Shown: positions 10,586 through 25,742 of the stretch, in pieces
How the letters are laid out: each line of letters starts with the position of its first letter
Numbering within the stretch: position 1 is the stretch's first letter
Source of the DNA: Paraphysomonas bandaiensis
Lineage: Eukaryota > Chrysophyceae
Reading direction: 5' to 3'
DNA: 64,000 nucleotides
Assembly (NCBI GenBank): GCA_965644295.1
Contig: CBFFRP010000295.1
Coordinates: forward strand, 1 to 64,000
Translations under genes and position numbers: made by a program
Notes under the pieces: generated by a model
The model's input: the letters and a program-made list of their open reading frames with translations, nothing else
Told to the model about the DNA's origin: nothing
Databases searched by the model: none

Positions 10586-11924
10586 ATTAATATCAATAGA
10601 AACAATCATGCATAATGTATGAAATTACCTGAAATGTCTTGTAGTGATCTATGATGTGAGTGATCTCTTGTAAGTGTTTAATGTATTGAATGTCTCGTAG
10701 AGTTATTGTCAAGACATGTTTAATTGAGTGGTCGACAAGAAGTGGAAGTGATTTGGAGAAGTCACAAAAATAGTCCGGTTTTGGGGACTAAAAATGTCGA
10801 TATTTTATAATCTTGATATCAAAAACTGTGCACACCAAGCTGTACACAATTAAAAAACTCAGAATATCCAGATTTTTATACTCTCATGCAGGTTTTGGGC
10901 TTTTACCTCTTGTACACAACGCGATATCTACAGTAGATATCTGGATATGCACATAGAGTACTGCTGTATACACTGTGTGCTAGCTAGGTACAGCAGGACA
11001 TGCATGCATGCATGGTTGTATCTGTACATCGGATCCAACAGCAGTGCAAAGATATGCATATGGAGTTATGGATACGATATTAGAGCAACACTGCATGACA
11101 TATAAGGTCTCGAACGTCATTAGACCAATCAGTTGACTCAGCGGATGCTGGTATGCTTCCAGTTGCTCGAGTTCGTTTGTTGGATAGGGAGTCATATGTG
11201 GGCGCTTCTTACTCTACAAGCGTCATATATGTGCAGTGTATAACTGTTGCTAACAACTTTGTGCAGATTAAATCCAATTCACAATCAATCTTTTCTATAT
11301 TACGAAGAGTCGTTCGAGGAGGAGTCGCTGCGTGATAACTCCAAAACTCCAGGCTTCCAGTGTGTCAAGACAGTGAGTAGCATTTCCAAGTTAATACTCT
11401 CTCCGGTGAGAAAATCTATGTAAGATAGTGTGCTTTGTTTCTTCACTATTAGACTGGATGGGCTATATCGCTGTATGTGTCACTATAAGTCAGGGCATTT
11501 TGCAGTTGCTCACAAATTTGTTTACTTACTTAATTCAATAGTGTTCAGTGAATATACAGTAAAGAGATAGAAGTATAATATTACGGCTTAATAAATGTTT
11601 TTACAGATTCAATAATAATTGGTAAACCATAGAGACTTTGATGTCACAACGACATGCCTATTAAATTTAATAGTCTAACAACGTCTTGATTCTAAGTTGA
11701 TCTAAGTAAATTGTGAATGAATGCACAATGCAACCATATATTGTCGCTACAATGAGAAATTATATTATATATTTGAAGTGTGATATATACTAAGGTAAGA
11801 AGAAGTATTCGTAGGTGGACAAAGTGACTCTGATCAATCACATGTATATCATATATTTAATACACTTATACTACTGTGGAGTACACTATATCTAATAGTA
11901 CTAAATTAAATACCACAGCAGAAT
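10586..11924. other. Gene-poor interval
   Basis: No convincing gene is seen. One stretch at about 11297-11372 reads as an acidic peptide (YYEESFEEESLRDNSK) followed by a GTGAG donor-like site, so it could be an isolated exon. I could not find partner exons. A run of TGCATGCATGCATGCA lies near 10998. Confidence 0.4.
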
Positions 11925-14900
11925 CTAAGCCAAGCCGAAGCCCTGTGAGTGTTCCAATGCCAGAAGCAATCTTTCACGCAGCTCAGCAACAGATGTATAC
12001 GAAACAGGTAAATCTAAAATATTAAAACAAGTGTGCGCTGCAGGCAGTGCGTTGGCACCCTGACTGGTCGGTTGTATGGTCAATCTACCAACAGTAATGA
12101 GAACACAAAGTAGATATATGTTGGGTTCAGTACCGCATATTTTTTATACCACCAATAGGCACTCTATCTGAAGCGCTGACAAAGAAGAGGAAGCGACGCT
12201 GATCAATGACAGAGAGTGTCCCTAGAGTTTCCTGTAACGGCATCAGTTGAAACCATAGCTGAAAAACAGATTGTCACTAACCCAGAACATGACCACAACA
12301 GGGTGTGTGTCACTGAAAACACCTAGGTATGTAGTATTTTGGCGGAGCATTGTTATATCTCCGACGTCCGGGCTCCCACATATCACATGTTCTATCTGCA
12401 ACGCGAAGTGAACAACAGCACAATTTCGCCATCACGGATGTATTACCTCGGTGTGGGTACAAAGCTCCAACGCAGGAGTATGCAAAACAACTTTCAGACC
12501 AGATATGAAGTCGTGTATAGCAGTTCTGCAGGATCCATGTAGCGCATGTCGCACAAATAGGTCTACAAACTCCTTCCTGTTTCCTCGGTCAACGTATATA
12601 TCCTGTCCGTCTTCCTTGAGATCAATAAACGCGGGACGGCCTATCTGCTCGGTCCCGTTGTCCAGTAAGGGGTTGGCGGATGCTGCAAAGGTTGCCCCAA
12701 AAATATCTGCCAGGGAGCACCCATCTTTATCAAAGTCTAATATGATTTGCAGACTGTTAGCAAGGCCAGAATCTGCCGCCCATAGATCCTCCATGTTCGG
12801 CTATTCAGATGAATAAATTCTTATCAAGTACAAGGCAGGGACGCACTCACCTCTCTTCCATAGAAGAGCTTGTACACTACCGGGACAATGGGGAGATTAA
12901 CTAAAATCCCATTATAACATGCCAACCCCACCAGAATACCCAACAAGAATTCGTCAGGAAACTCCTGTGCGTTCCCTGTAGCATGCATTTCGGTACGAGT
13001 GAACCAGAGTTGCTCGCCATGTATACCACAACTGTGAAGCGTAGGCGAAAATGAAATAAACTCTCGTACCGCCAGAGTTAGTAACTCCTTCGAAAGTCCT
13101 CCCTCATCGACTCCTTCTTCTCCTTCGAACTCCACACTACGCAGACACGACGCAAATTTAAACGGTTGGTATGAAGTGCTGGTACAGTCGCAGTAACTAT
13201 ACCTTAGTGGGAGCAAAAACACAGAAGGATCATCAGAGAGTATCTCGCATATCTTGGAAAGTAGACTTGGTAGCAAACGTTGGCGATCTACGTTTAGATG
13301 CATACCGACCTTAGGGGTTGTTGTATCTTCCCCAAGAGGCGAAAATATAAATACACCGCGAGGCATAGGTCGACCAGTGCTACCTGACTGCAAAACATAT
13401 TTGTTTGCGAATTTTACAACCTGCAAAATAACATAATGGACCCAGAAACGCACAATGAAAACAACGAGAATACCTGCTGCTGCATTTGTTGCCGGAATTC
13501 GGATCTAATAATTTCATTCTTAGCTTCCACTGGAACCAAAAAGGGATAGGAAAAGAAATTGAATACTCTCGATACATCCGTTGTTTTATACTTGTACCAC
13601 TCTGTGTGTATGTTTAAAGCCTTCGATATGGTGACATTATAGAATAGATTTGGAGGCACGATCTTCGCCTCAGAGTTACAGGCAAATAGACTGTCCATCA
13701 CAAGTACCACAGGTGTGGGGTCCAAATTTGTTGCATGACTTTCGAGAGTGAATGATAGATACCCCTGCAAAACAGACAGAATGCGTGCAAAATGCTCCGA
13801 TGGGAAATACTTTAGCCAACCGAAAAACATGACACGGTAGGACTTAGGAATGGCAAGTATGCCCGACACAAGCTATGAAAAAATCAATCACAAACTTCAG
13901 ATATCACTGGATAATGCTTACCCGCTCTAATGCCACATGAAACAGCTCTGGCTTGAGAAGAAGAGGGTTCTCAAGGACTATCAGAAATACGTACAGATTC
14001 TCGGCAGTGTCAAACTGGCAGTCGCGTAGTTGCTCTGTAACTAGTAGCGTAGCTCGTCCAAGTGTATTAAGGATTTTATCGCAGTTGGAAGAGAGTATCA
14101 ATTGATAAGTCTCGCGCACCGCCTGCAGATCAAGCTCTATAGAGGTTCGAACAGACGAGGTGGGTTGCCCCGATGTTAGGATATCGGTAGCTCGCCTCTC
14201 AACACGGAAAGATGCATTCAGCGCAGCAATAGAAGAAAATGACTCCGCCACCATTTCTCGCACTGTCTGAAGCGTGGCTTTGCTTTGGTTGATGGTCCAT
14301 CGCTCTATGGCTAATGCTAGGGCAGCGCGATTTACTGACGGAAGAGATTTCCTACCGGCGTCGCCATGTGACGACAACTGCACGAAACTATGCAACGCGA
14401 GACAATTCGAGTGCACTGTAGTAAATCGCACATTATCCCTGGTGGAGTGAAAAGACAGAAGTGTTGGGCGAGGAGTGCTGTGGAAGTTTCCCAGCCCGCA
14501 TTGTCCACTGGTATTAAGCCCCATCGCATAAACAGCCTCAGTCCTGTCGTCCGGGTCACCTCTCGCCCGACACACCACGAGAGAATGTGCACTTCCACAG
14601 GTTGCGTCAATGACCTGTTTATCCCGCAGACGATCCACAACCACGGGTGATGGGAATGTGCGCCCCCCATTTGAGGAAGCATCAGAGCTTTCCTCGTGGC
14701 CTTGTCCCAGTTGACCGTGGCTGTTGGAACCAAAAGCAAATAGCAGACCCTGAGGGTGGGAAATGGCAAGCGAGTGATGCCCCCCAGCTGACACCTTTAC
14801 ACAAACTGCCGCCTTCAGTGCTCGCACAATTTCTGGCCTAAGCCTATTCTTGCGGTCTCCAAGTCCAAGTTGCCCCTGACTGCGGCGCAGCTTCACATAC

Positions 14901-15644
14901 GCATTCACAAAAGTTGTATAACACATACCTATTTTCTCCCCATGAATAAACATCACCCCCTACCGTTAGAGCAAGAGAATGAGAATGACCACATACGATT
15001 CCAGTAATGGGTCGATGTCGCAGCTCTGAGATAGGTTTCGGTTCACTACTACTCGTGAACTGCCCATCACCGAGCTGCCCGACACGATTCCCTCCCCAAG
15101 CGAGCACATGGCCAGCGCTAGTGAGAGCAATAACATGCTCAGCTCCAGCAGACAACTGAATGATGCGGTGACTGAGTCCTGTGTTAAATCTGGGCTTTTC
15201 TCTTGGCAGCCGATTACCATTACCGAGCTGCCCCAGATCATTCCTACCCCAACTCATCACTCTTCCATCGGACAGAGCCACAACACAATACCCATTCCTA
15301 CACATATCATAGAATAAGCATATTTATCACAATGTTAAGAGATTATTTACATACCCCGCTGCGATATCACAAACACTAAAAGCCTCCAGTGCATCTACGC
15401 GGGAAAAAAGGCTCCTCTTCCCAGTGCGTCCAAGTTCATTTTGATCATTCTCCCCACAGTTCAATAACACACCATCTAATCCAACTATATATGATTGATT
15501 AGATGTTAATGAAAAATTACACACTGTGCAGTTTTTGATACTCTCGACAGCCACTGGGTGACATGCAGCATCATCCCCATAGGCATTGCCCAGTTGACCG
15601 CATCTGTTGTCTCCCATAGCATATATTTCGGTCCATTCGTTCAT
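11925..15644 (-). CDS. HERC-type E3 ubiquitin ligase (RCC1 repeats + HECT)
   Basis: Nine exons join in frame: 15355-15644, 14929-15297, 13922-14879, 13474-13872, 12851-13420, 12447-12800, 12282-12395, 12134-12258 and 11925-12084, giving 1112 residues (human HERC4 is of similar size). Residues about 1-330 are RCC1-like repeats ([64 protein letters not shown]). The C-terminal third is a HECT domain: [31 protein letters not shown] and the catalytic [14 protein letters not shown], with the thioester Cys at about residue 1079. The protein ends in the usual GFGLA tail. It should transfer ubiquitin from E2 through the Cys to substrates bound by the RCC1 or middle region. It is divergent from the kinase gene at 16272. 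Confidence 0.92.
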
Positions 15645-16271
15645 AGGTGATATACTGCATTAAATATAATATGAGATGAGATGATACATACAGTGTTTAC
15701 TTAATGTATGAAGAGACTATATATGCCTGTGATCGAATGGGATCTTCATAGAAGAATCCTATACACTTCGACTTCATATAGTACATCCTTCTATGTACAC
15801 CTACATGTACATACATACTGTACATACATGCATACATACATACATATATACATACATACATATACACTAAAAGGAGACTCCCTCATATTTTCGCAGAAAA
15901 ATATTATTTCAGTTTCTATTTCATTTTTGTCGATTTAAGATACGAATTTATAAAATTTCAGTTGTATAAAAAAAATTAAAATGAACCTTCCTTCCTTCTT
16001 CAAATAAAATATAGTAAAATAACAACGTTCTTTTCGGGAGGAGGATGAGGGGGGGGGATGTTGATATATGACCTTATTATACGTATATATATATAGGGAA
16101 GTTAGATGTGTATGTTTGAAAAGGTCTTTTCTTATTTTTTGTTTTTGTAGTTATATATATAGAAATTTCGTATAGATTATTATTAAGTTTGAGATATAAG
16201 GAACTGATATAGGAACGTTTATCAGTTCATTGTGATACCATTTCCCTGTTGTTGATTAATAAGAATTGCTA
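15645..16271. other. Divergent intergenic region with CATA/TACA microsatellites
   Basis: Shared upstream region of the HERC-type gene (-) and the DYRK gene (+). Short CATA/TACA repeats lie at about 15801-15862, and a G-rich run (GGGGGGGG) near 16051. No other gene is seen. Confidence 0.5.
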
Positions 16272-18503
<2,232 letters not shown>

Positions 18504-20215
18504 TCCGTGTATAATAGCAATGGTTGTATGTTATGACGTTTAGGCATGGTAGTTGTAGAGGTAGTTGCACTCTGGTGGTGCATATTTATGTAGATTTATT
18601 TTGCTGCGGGTTTGAATGTTATACACTTCATATATATACCCTTTATGATGATCTTATACTGTGTTGTTCCTGGTAATAATCAATATGATTATCGGTTTTA
18701 CTTCACCACAACATTAGTTATTAAATACCGTCTTATTTGGTTGATACGCATCATACCTTTGTCCATTTGAAATAACTTCCAAAATACTGAAACTGGTAGA
18801 CTAGACAACTACTGTAGGATGTCTGGTATATCAACATTCTGCTTGCTCACTGCGTTTGCTTAGAGTGATAGAGCGAAAGTGGTTGCCCCTTGGTGCTTGC
18901 GGTAAAATAATAGGATGTCAGAGTTAATCTCTAGTAGTTAGTTAAATTGCAAAAAAACAAATTAGTTCTATATTTAAAATGTATATTGCTAATAATAAGA
19001 CATTCACTACTTGCTGTTGATAATTAATGAGCAATGATTTCACAAAGTAGCTGTAGAGTTTTAGGAACATTTTTTATCGTGTTGGAGATTAGAAGAGATG
19101 GGAGATAGATTAAAACACGTAATTCGTAATTCTATAGAGCATATATCAAACTTCATTAAAAGCCATTAATGACCTGTTAATGGGTGTCAATTTTTCCGCG
19201 ATTAAAACGGGCGTTAATTAAAAATTCCCGCAGATATAATAGACTAAAGATTACTGTGCTCACTGTTGTTTCGTCTCACTGCATTCTACATTGAGTGGGA
19301 GTATTAGAATAATATGGATTATATTCTAGCATATTCAGTGTGGCACTTGAAGACAACGTACGAAAATACAGTGAAATATGGTGATGTACAAATGCTGTGA
19401 TGATATTGAGAAATTTAAAGAGTTTGATCTTTCAGAAGATTATGCGTGGAGCAAAAGGAGATTGTGTTGTTTATCATATTTTCGTGTAACGATATTAATT
19501 AATCTATCTAGTCTAACGACTAATTCTCTCTCTCTCAGATCTACAGTTAAGAATGAGCAATTTCCAACATAGACATCTGTGGAATGCAAGTACAGTTGAA
19601 GATGCTATTCTACTTGCAATGAGTAGCTAATTAAATTAAACAATATAATTGACAATTAAATTGCAATAATAATTTCGGGAGCTATCAGGCCCAGTCAACA
19701 AAAATAATATTGCAAGCAACAATAAATAATAATAATAATAATACTTTCAAGACCAATAATAATTACTAAATATATTGCAATATATATAAAAGAAGAAATG
19801 AATTCGATTGGTAGTAACTAGTTAGTAGAGGTTACAACATACATAATGATGAACACCTAATAACAATGCAGAAACTAGTACTCTAAAAGTGTTCCTATTC
19901 TACGTCACTGTCGTCCTCATTCTTAGTATCTATTACAGATACAAAGAAAAACATTTTTGTATGAGGATGACAGCATCAATTTAAACAGCTTGGAGTTTAC
20001 TATTTGGTGAATAGCTTGACAGAAACAGTACGATTTGTAATATTGGACATGAATAATTAATTGTGTTCTTCGTTGCAGGTAGTTATCATAATATTTCGAT
20101 GTTATAATAGTAGTTGAGTTATGTGATATTAAGAGTCGTTTATGATTAATCAAGTATAGTTTCTAAGACACACTAGCATATGAGCAATATATCCATATAT
20201 TGCAATATTGAATAC
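18504..20215. other. AT-rich intergenic DNA
   Basis: No gene is supported. A TAA/AAT microsatellite lies at about 19725-19742. A copy of a dispersed motif (GGTTGCCCCTTGGTGCTTGCGG) lies at 18881-18902. Several AATTGCAAT-type runs occur toward the hAT element that begins at 20216. Confidence 0.5.
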
Positions 20216-20361
20216 CAGGGCTTCGTTTCAATTAATTGTCAATTAATTGACGCAGGTTGTGGTCAATTATAATTGCAATTATTACTTGCTGTCTCAACTG
20301 CAATTAATTGCAATTATTTAGTACTAAAATACACTAGCTGCGAATATAGCTACCTCAACTG

Positions 20362-20798
20362 TCATTTCATTCCTAGGCAACGATTCATGCGGAAGATCAT
20401 AATTAGCACTAAATGTTGAGGAGCCAAGCTCTTGCGCAAGCCCGTCATAACAATCGTAGCTCTACTGAACAACCCCTCAACCTTATTGGTTGTGCTATGC
20501 AAGCGTTTCATCCGAAACGAGTTTGCTGGTTAAGTCTTGCTCGCTTCCGCTGCCAGCTACCATCAAACAAACGTTGCGCTGCGTCGCCATTCGGAGCTAG
20601 ACTCGCACCGTCATAATCTTCTTCTTCCTCATCGAACAAATATATTTTAGTTTGATCCTTTGCCGTCCGAGTTACGGCTTCGTTGCCGCATTGAATCTTC
20701 AAGACTGTCTTTTCGAAAGCAGCATTATGAATAATAGCAGCACTGTCGCCCAGATGACGCTCAACAATCGGGTGCAATATGATGAGTTCATCAAGCAA
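20362..20798 (-). pseudogene. hAT transposase C-terminal fragment, frameshifted
   Basis: One frame (20508-20798) encodes an acidic stretch (YLFDEEEEDYDGA) typical of the region before the hAT C-terminal domain. In another frame (20362 to about 20513) the peptide STTNKVEGLFSRATIVMTGL, followed by RKSLAP and QHL, matches the conserved hAT dimerisation core (S..ERLFS..I...R..L.P..L). The two parts are out of frame and most of the catalytic domain is absent, so this is a pseudogene. It lies inside the element bounded by TTGAATAC duplications. Confidence 0.7.
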
Positions 20799-20981
20799 TG
20801 TACAAACGTCGTGGAAGTCAAGCTGGTGTTAACCTTACTTATGTAATTGTACTACACTTATTTATATAATACAGGGCATAATGTGACCACGTGGCATTTC
20901 CCATGCCCTATCTACGTGGCTATAGTATCACACTATTGAGTCACATGCATGGTTACATTGACTTTTAGGACGCTATGTTGG

Positions 20982-21063
20982 TTTAGGACCCTTTATCAGG
21001 ACCCCATGTCGGGACCCTATGTCAGGACCCTATGTCAGGACCCTATATATCGCTTCAGGACCT
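20982..21063. repeat. Short GGACCCTATGTCA tandem repeat
   Basis: About six imperfect copies of a 12-14-base unit (GGACCC(T/C)ATGTC(A/G)) lie in a row within the hAT element. They do not code. Confidence 0.7.
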
Positions 21064-21517
21064 TTATAATGTTCAGGATACACTTTATGCAACACCACTT
21101 GGAGACTGATAATGTACCACAGTGTACCTATCTATATACTGAACCAACGTCAGGTATGATGTCCAATTTTTTAATCTGCTGATGATGTGAAAAAGTTCTG
21201 TGGGCGCTGTAGCAGTTGCAGTGTATACTTCCATCTTCCATATGAATACCTGCACGTACATGTGACCATCAACGCTATTTATATACTTGAGGTGCACGAG
21301 TATTTATGCAAGAGGCTTATTGGGTATGCGTACTATACGTACCGTATTTGGTGTATATCCTGGATGATGCGGTACGCCAAAAACTGTAGACTATGATTCT
21401 GTGGGTTGTTTTAGGTAGGATATAGATATGTAGTATACGAGTATACGGTGTACTCTCGGTATATGGTGGTGACTTACTCCCTATCAGGTTGCTGTGTATT
21501 TTTCAGTTTCGATTGTT

Positions 21518-21775
21518 ACACACATCCTGTGGAGTTGTGATGATACCACGGAGACGTTTTTTGACAAAGTGGACCAGCCCTCCACTTGTCGGACTGTATT
21601 TGGTCCCACTCGAAATAAAAAAATTGTGGTCATTTTGACCACAATTTCAAAGCTCTACACTCATATTCCATACGAAAAAACACAATACAAAAAAATAAAG
21701 TGGGACCAGACTGGTCCGCTTTGTCGAAAAAAGTCTCCACGTGTGTTGTACCATGTTAGAAGTGTGTGTGTGCAT
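21518..21775. repeat. Imperfect fold-back repeat within hAT element
   Basis: The left part contains GGAGACGTTTTTTGACAAAG and GGACCAG, then GGTCCCACT; the reverse complements of these appear at about 21710-21745. The centre is a short perfect hairpin (AAATTGTGGTCA / TGACCACAATTT) at about 21619-21649. It forms a second hairpin beside the larger one at 21787. Confidence 0.65.
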
Positions 21776-21786
21776 ATATGCTTCTC

Positions 21787-22172
21787 TGGTGTTTATCACT
21801 TTGTTTTTAAGTTAGACCAAAGCTTGGTGCCAGCGAACTTAGGTACTGTGGTATACTATACTACTGCGCGGTGGCTCTTTGCGGAGTCACTAACCGAGTT
21901 TAGATCTAGACTTGGATATGATATATAATAATAATACCGTTTTCACTGTGCTTGGTTCAGTGTAGGTGTGGTTGCATTGTTTACGAGCCAACACCTACAC
22001 TGAACCAAAGCACAGTGAAAACGGTATTATTATATATCTTATCTAAGTTTAGACCTAAACTCGGTTAGTGACTCCGCAAAGAGCCACCGCGCAGTAGTAT
22101 AGTATACCGCTAGTACCCAAGTTCGCTGGCACCAAGCTTTGGTCTAACTTAAAAACAAAGTGATAAACACCA
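21787..22172. repeat. Large near-perfect inverted repeat (about 183-bp arms)
   Basis: Arm 21787-21969 is nearly the exact reverse complement of 21991-22172, with only 21 bases between. Differences are a few substitutions (for example TTAGATCTAGACTTGG versus TAAGTTTAGACCTAA). Such arms would form a stable hairpin in DNA or RNA. It lies inside the hAT element, so it is either a nested fold-back element or a cargo hairpin. Confidence 0.85.
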
Positions 22173-22684
22173 TACATATATATAACCTGTATATAGGTGG
22201 ATAGTCCTACAATTAGACTTTTAACACGTCGGAACCAAACTCAAATGATCACATATGATTAGATAGAAGCAAGTAGCGATCGATCACGGAAAATGTGGAG
22301 CCCCTTTTCCTGCAGGACAAATCTCTATCGCATCCTCTTCGTTGTTATTATCATCATTTACTTTCTCAAATAACACTCCTGCAATGACTTCTGGTGCCAA
22401 TTTGTCGCTCCTATCGCTAATTAATTAAATGAATTACTATGTGAGATAAACCTATGAATATTATAGTCTTTCACCAATCTTCGATTTTTAGGATCCTAAA
22501 AATTGGATTTTTTCACTAATAATGCCGTTTTATAACAACCTTTCAGCATAAAAAGGTGGGTTTAATTGAAAATTAATTGCAATTAATTGACAAATAATTG
22601 AAGCTAGCTGGAGTCAATTGTAATTGCAATTATGAATCGATGCCCCAATTTCAATAATTGACAATTAATTGATACGCAGCCCTG

Positions 22685-23180
22685 TTGAATACTAAATACT
22701 ATATTGCGAGTCCAAATTTTGCTAAAATAATAGATTATAGCAAGCAAGAATAAACAATTGTAATATTCCAACCCAATATATTTATTACTGGACCAGAGAG
22801 CTATAACTAATAATTACAATTTAATTGCTGAAACAATCAAATTGCAATTAATTGTCGTTGCGCAGCCCTGCTGATAATAGATAATAGTATATACTGTGTT
22901 ACGTATATATTGTAATTATGGTATGCACATTATGGATATGGATCCAATTTCTGATAGGTGTTGTCGAAACAAGTGATCACAGTGAAAGACCATGCTTGAG
23001 TCGTATCTATGTATATATAAGCAGTGCAAAATTCAATACAAAATTATCATTATAATAATTGCTACTTTGGTTTGCAAGACATTCACACAATTTCGGAGAA
23101 CATCTCTATTGCCTATTGTAATACATATGTAACGACAACTTCACAACAATTTTCCCAAACCATATCAGACGTTGACCACC
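22685..23180. other. Right flank of hAT element; second solo CAGGGCTGCG end
   Basis: No gene is seen. Near 22855-22873 a further sequence resembling the hAT right end (ATTAATTGTCGTTGCGCAGCCCTG) occurs. I could not find a partner end, so it may be the remnant of another copy. The 3' flank of CFAP52 follows. Confidence 0.45.
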
Positions 23181-25254
23181 TCACTTATGATCATCCCCCA
23201 TTATTTCATCAATATGCGACCGCAATTCCGATAGCTCTGGTAATTCCCAAAATATAATATCTCCAAATGCCCCCACAGATACAATTTGGGATAAATCTGG
23301 GCTTATTTTAACAGCTTTAACTCCACCACTGTGACCTCTTCCAACGGCAGCTGGGATGCCATCGTCGTAGTGCCAAACTTTCACGAGCTTATCCTCACTG
23401 CCAGAAATGAAAAACTCTCCTTCAGGTTCCACATCAAGAGTGGTCATAACTGCATCTCCGCCCTCAATAACTCGAATGGCCTGGCCGTCGACTGCGTCCC
23501 AATAGGATAGCTTGAAGTTGGACCCACAGGTTAGCATTTGCGACTCATCAGGGTGGAAAAATACGCTTGTGAAGACAGTAGGTTCGAAAAAGGCAGTTAT
23601 GCGTACATATCGCTCAAGGTCCCAAACAATACAGCTGCCATCTGAAGAAGCGGATATGCACTGACTACCATCTCTGTTAACTTTAAGGCAATTAATGGCG
23701 CCTCTGTGTTCTTTCAGCGAGGCTACCAGGGTCTGATGAGAGCTGTGAACGTTCCATATTCTGACCTTCCCCTCTGCTCCACCTGACACCATGCGCCATG
23801 GGGAATATGAATCATTATCACACAACGCAATTGCTGTAACTTTCTCTGAGTGGGCATCGGGAATGACGAACTTCATTCGTCCGGTTTCAGGATAAAAGGC
23901 ACGGATCCGACCATCGTTCCACCCACTTACCAGAGAGCTTCCTGTTGGAGTCACCTGACAGCACAGACACTCCAGGTTCGGTACTTGAATACGCAAAAGC
24001 TCTTGTCTAATGCGAACATTCCATATTCTTATATCTCCAACACTGGAAGTAACAATTAGGTCGGGGCATCCCTCAGGAAATGAAATGTCATTGATTGGGC
24101 CGTGGTGGCAGGACATTTTGAGCTCTACGTGACTGAGATCGGCAGACATGAGATATTTGTTGCAGAGGTCAGTACCAGCGATTATCTCATTTTTGGAGGG
24201 AGAAAGCGAGAGAGACTTCACTGCACCCATTAGTTCCGCCTTTCGCGAGGTCACAACATTCATAGAGTTGTTGAGATAAGTAACAGTGCCATCTCCGGCT
24301 CCAACAAGGATATTTGTGTTCCCAGTGTTTTCATTAAGAACACAGCAAATGGATCGAACACCCTTAGCAAACCGGTGTTTCGTACAAGCAACCATTGTTG
24401 GACATGTTGTATCAGGGTCATTGGGTGAATGAATATCGTTCCGATCAATTTTGACCTTGATAACATCACCAGTGTGTGTGCCAAAAAACGCGAAGTGGTC
24501 ATCATCGCTGATCGACAAGCACTGCATAACTCGACGAAGTTGTCCCATTTTAACATCCATCGCATGAAGCTTCGGCAACGAGAAATCAACCTGCCATACT
24601 CTGCAATTATAATGGCCAGCGGTGACAATGCGGTCGTTCCTTCCATGTAGCCACATTACACAGAGTGCAGAGTCAGGAGCAGCAGGCGAGCCACATAGAG
24701 CTTCGCCATCAGAAACACGCCACACAACCAATGCATTGTCATCTGGGCCACCTAATGTACATAAAAAATCGCTATCTCTGGAGAAGCCTATATCCTGAAC
24801 TTTGCCCAAGTGTTGCTTCAGTTTACGAATTATGCATGCATCCCCAATCATTACTCCCCCTGACACACACTGCTTTTTCGCCTCATCGAAATCCCAAATA
24901 ATTACATCAGCCTGATAATAAATGAGAAAAGCGAACACGCATGAACAAAAAACACACCTTCACGCCTGCAAAATTTTTCTGACCAGAAGCCAACGTTCGA
25001 CCATCTCGAGAAATTCGTACACATGTGATTTCATGGGTATGTCCATCTAAGAACGACTCCTTATCAGTCTTAACATTCTTAACAACAACCAATGAGCCGA
25101 GAGCATAAACTAGAAAACGCCCACAAGGCGAATACTGCAATGCACTAGGGACACTCCCTGATTATAAACTCTGTTATAATAGACTTCCAATTTGCATGAA
25201 ATCATTACCACTGAATCCAATCACAGATTTTATTTTCAGCTCCAGAGGATTCAT
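23181..25254 (-). CDS. CFAP52: Cilia- and flagella-associated protein 52 (WDR16)
   Basis: WD40 protein of axonemal doublet microtubules (a microtubule inner protein in motile cilia). Exons 25209-25254, 24958-25157 and 23181-24911 join in frame to 658 residues; human CFAP52 has about 620. Diagnostic pieces are KSVIGFSG at the N-terminus, ASGQKNFAGVKADVIIWDFD, LGGPDDNALVVWRVSDGEAL with CGSPAA, LRIQVPNLECLC, SGWNDGRIRAFYPETGRM, and the C-terminal VGRGHSGGVKAVKISPDLSQ with IVSVGAFGDI. At least ten WD repeats are visible, consistent with two propellers. Its presence indicates that the organism builds motile cilia. The gene is divergent from malate dehydrogenase, sharing a 488-base upstream region. 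Confidence 0.95.
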
Positions 25255-25742
25255 TGTATCTTAATTCAGCTGATGACAATCCACTTATTGTTACGGACGT
25301 CTCCTACCCAGGCTATTACTTACAAGTTTTATATTAATGATCCTTTGAATAGGCAGCTTAAGCTGTGAGGTTCTAGACTTGACATGTTCAATTTTACAGT
25401 TACGCAGTTTGCAACCGCTACTGTATCTTGTAAGGTCGCCATTTTTTTCAGGCCTAAAAAAATATTTTAAGAAATAGAAATATCAAGAAAAAAATTGGAG
25501 GAGTATCCTGTAGGGAACCCGCTGAAAAAGCATCTCCAGCTAGTGTATAGTGTGCAGTGTACAGGGCCCCACACATGCTGTATAATTATTCCATATACGG
25601 TATTTTTCATACCTAAGCTATCGAGAAGGATCTATGATCTGCACTTGTATTATCTGCCACATATTACTACCATACATATATACGGCAGTCTCTCCATATT
25701 ATACCAGAAATCTGACGTCACCTCAGCGTACATCTTGATATC
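25255..25742. promoter_or_regulatory. Divergent promoter region CFAP52 / malate dehydrogenase
   Basis: 488 bases between two divergent start codons. There is no ORF of note and no recognisable core element. Any promoter function is inferred from position only. Confidence 0.35.

Larger units (their letters stand above)
20216..22684. mobile_element. hAT transposon (2.47 kb) with 8-bp target duplication
   Basis: The element is bounded by near-perfect terminal inverted repeats beginning CAGGGCT(T/G)CGT(T/A)TCAATTAATTGTCAATTA. It is flanked by the 8-bp direct repeat TTGAATAC at 20208-20215 and 22685-22692. An 8-bp duplication and CAGGG-type ends are diagnostic of the hAT superfamily. Inside, on the minus strand, lies a damaged transposase C-terminus, followed by large fold-back repeats. 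The element is not autonomous as it stands. The intact duplication suggests a fairly recent insertion. Confidence 0.88.

Noticed and set aside
21494-21928. 144-codon plus-strand ORF in the hAT element
   Set aside because: It spans the fold-back repeats and has no recognisable protein character.
22855-22873. A second hAT-like end (GCGCAGCCCTG)
   Set aside because: No partner end or target duplication was found, so it is not called as an element.
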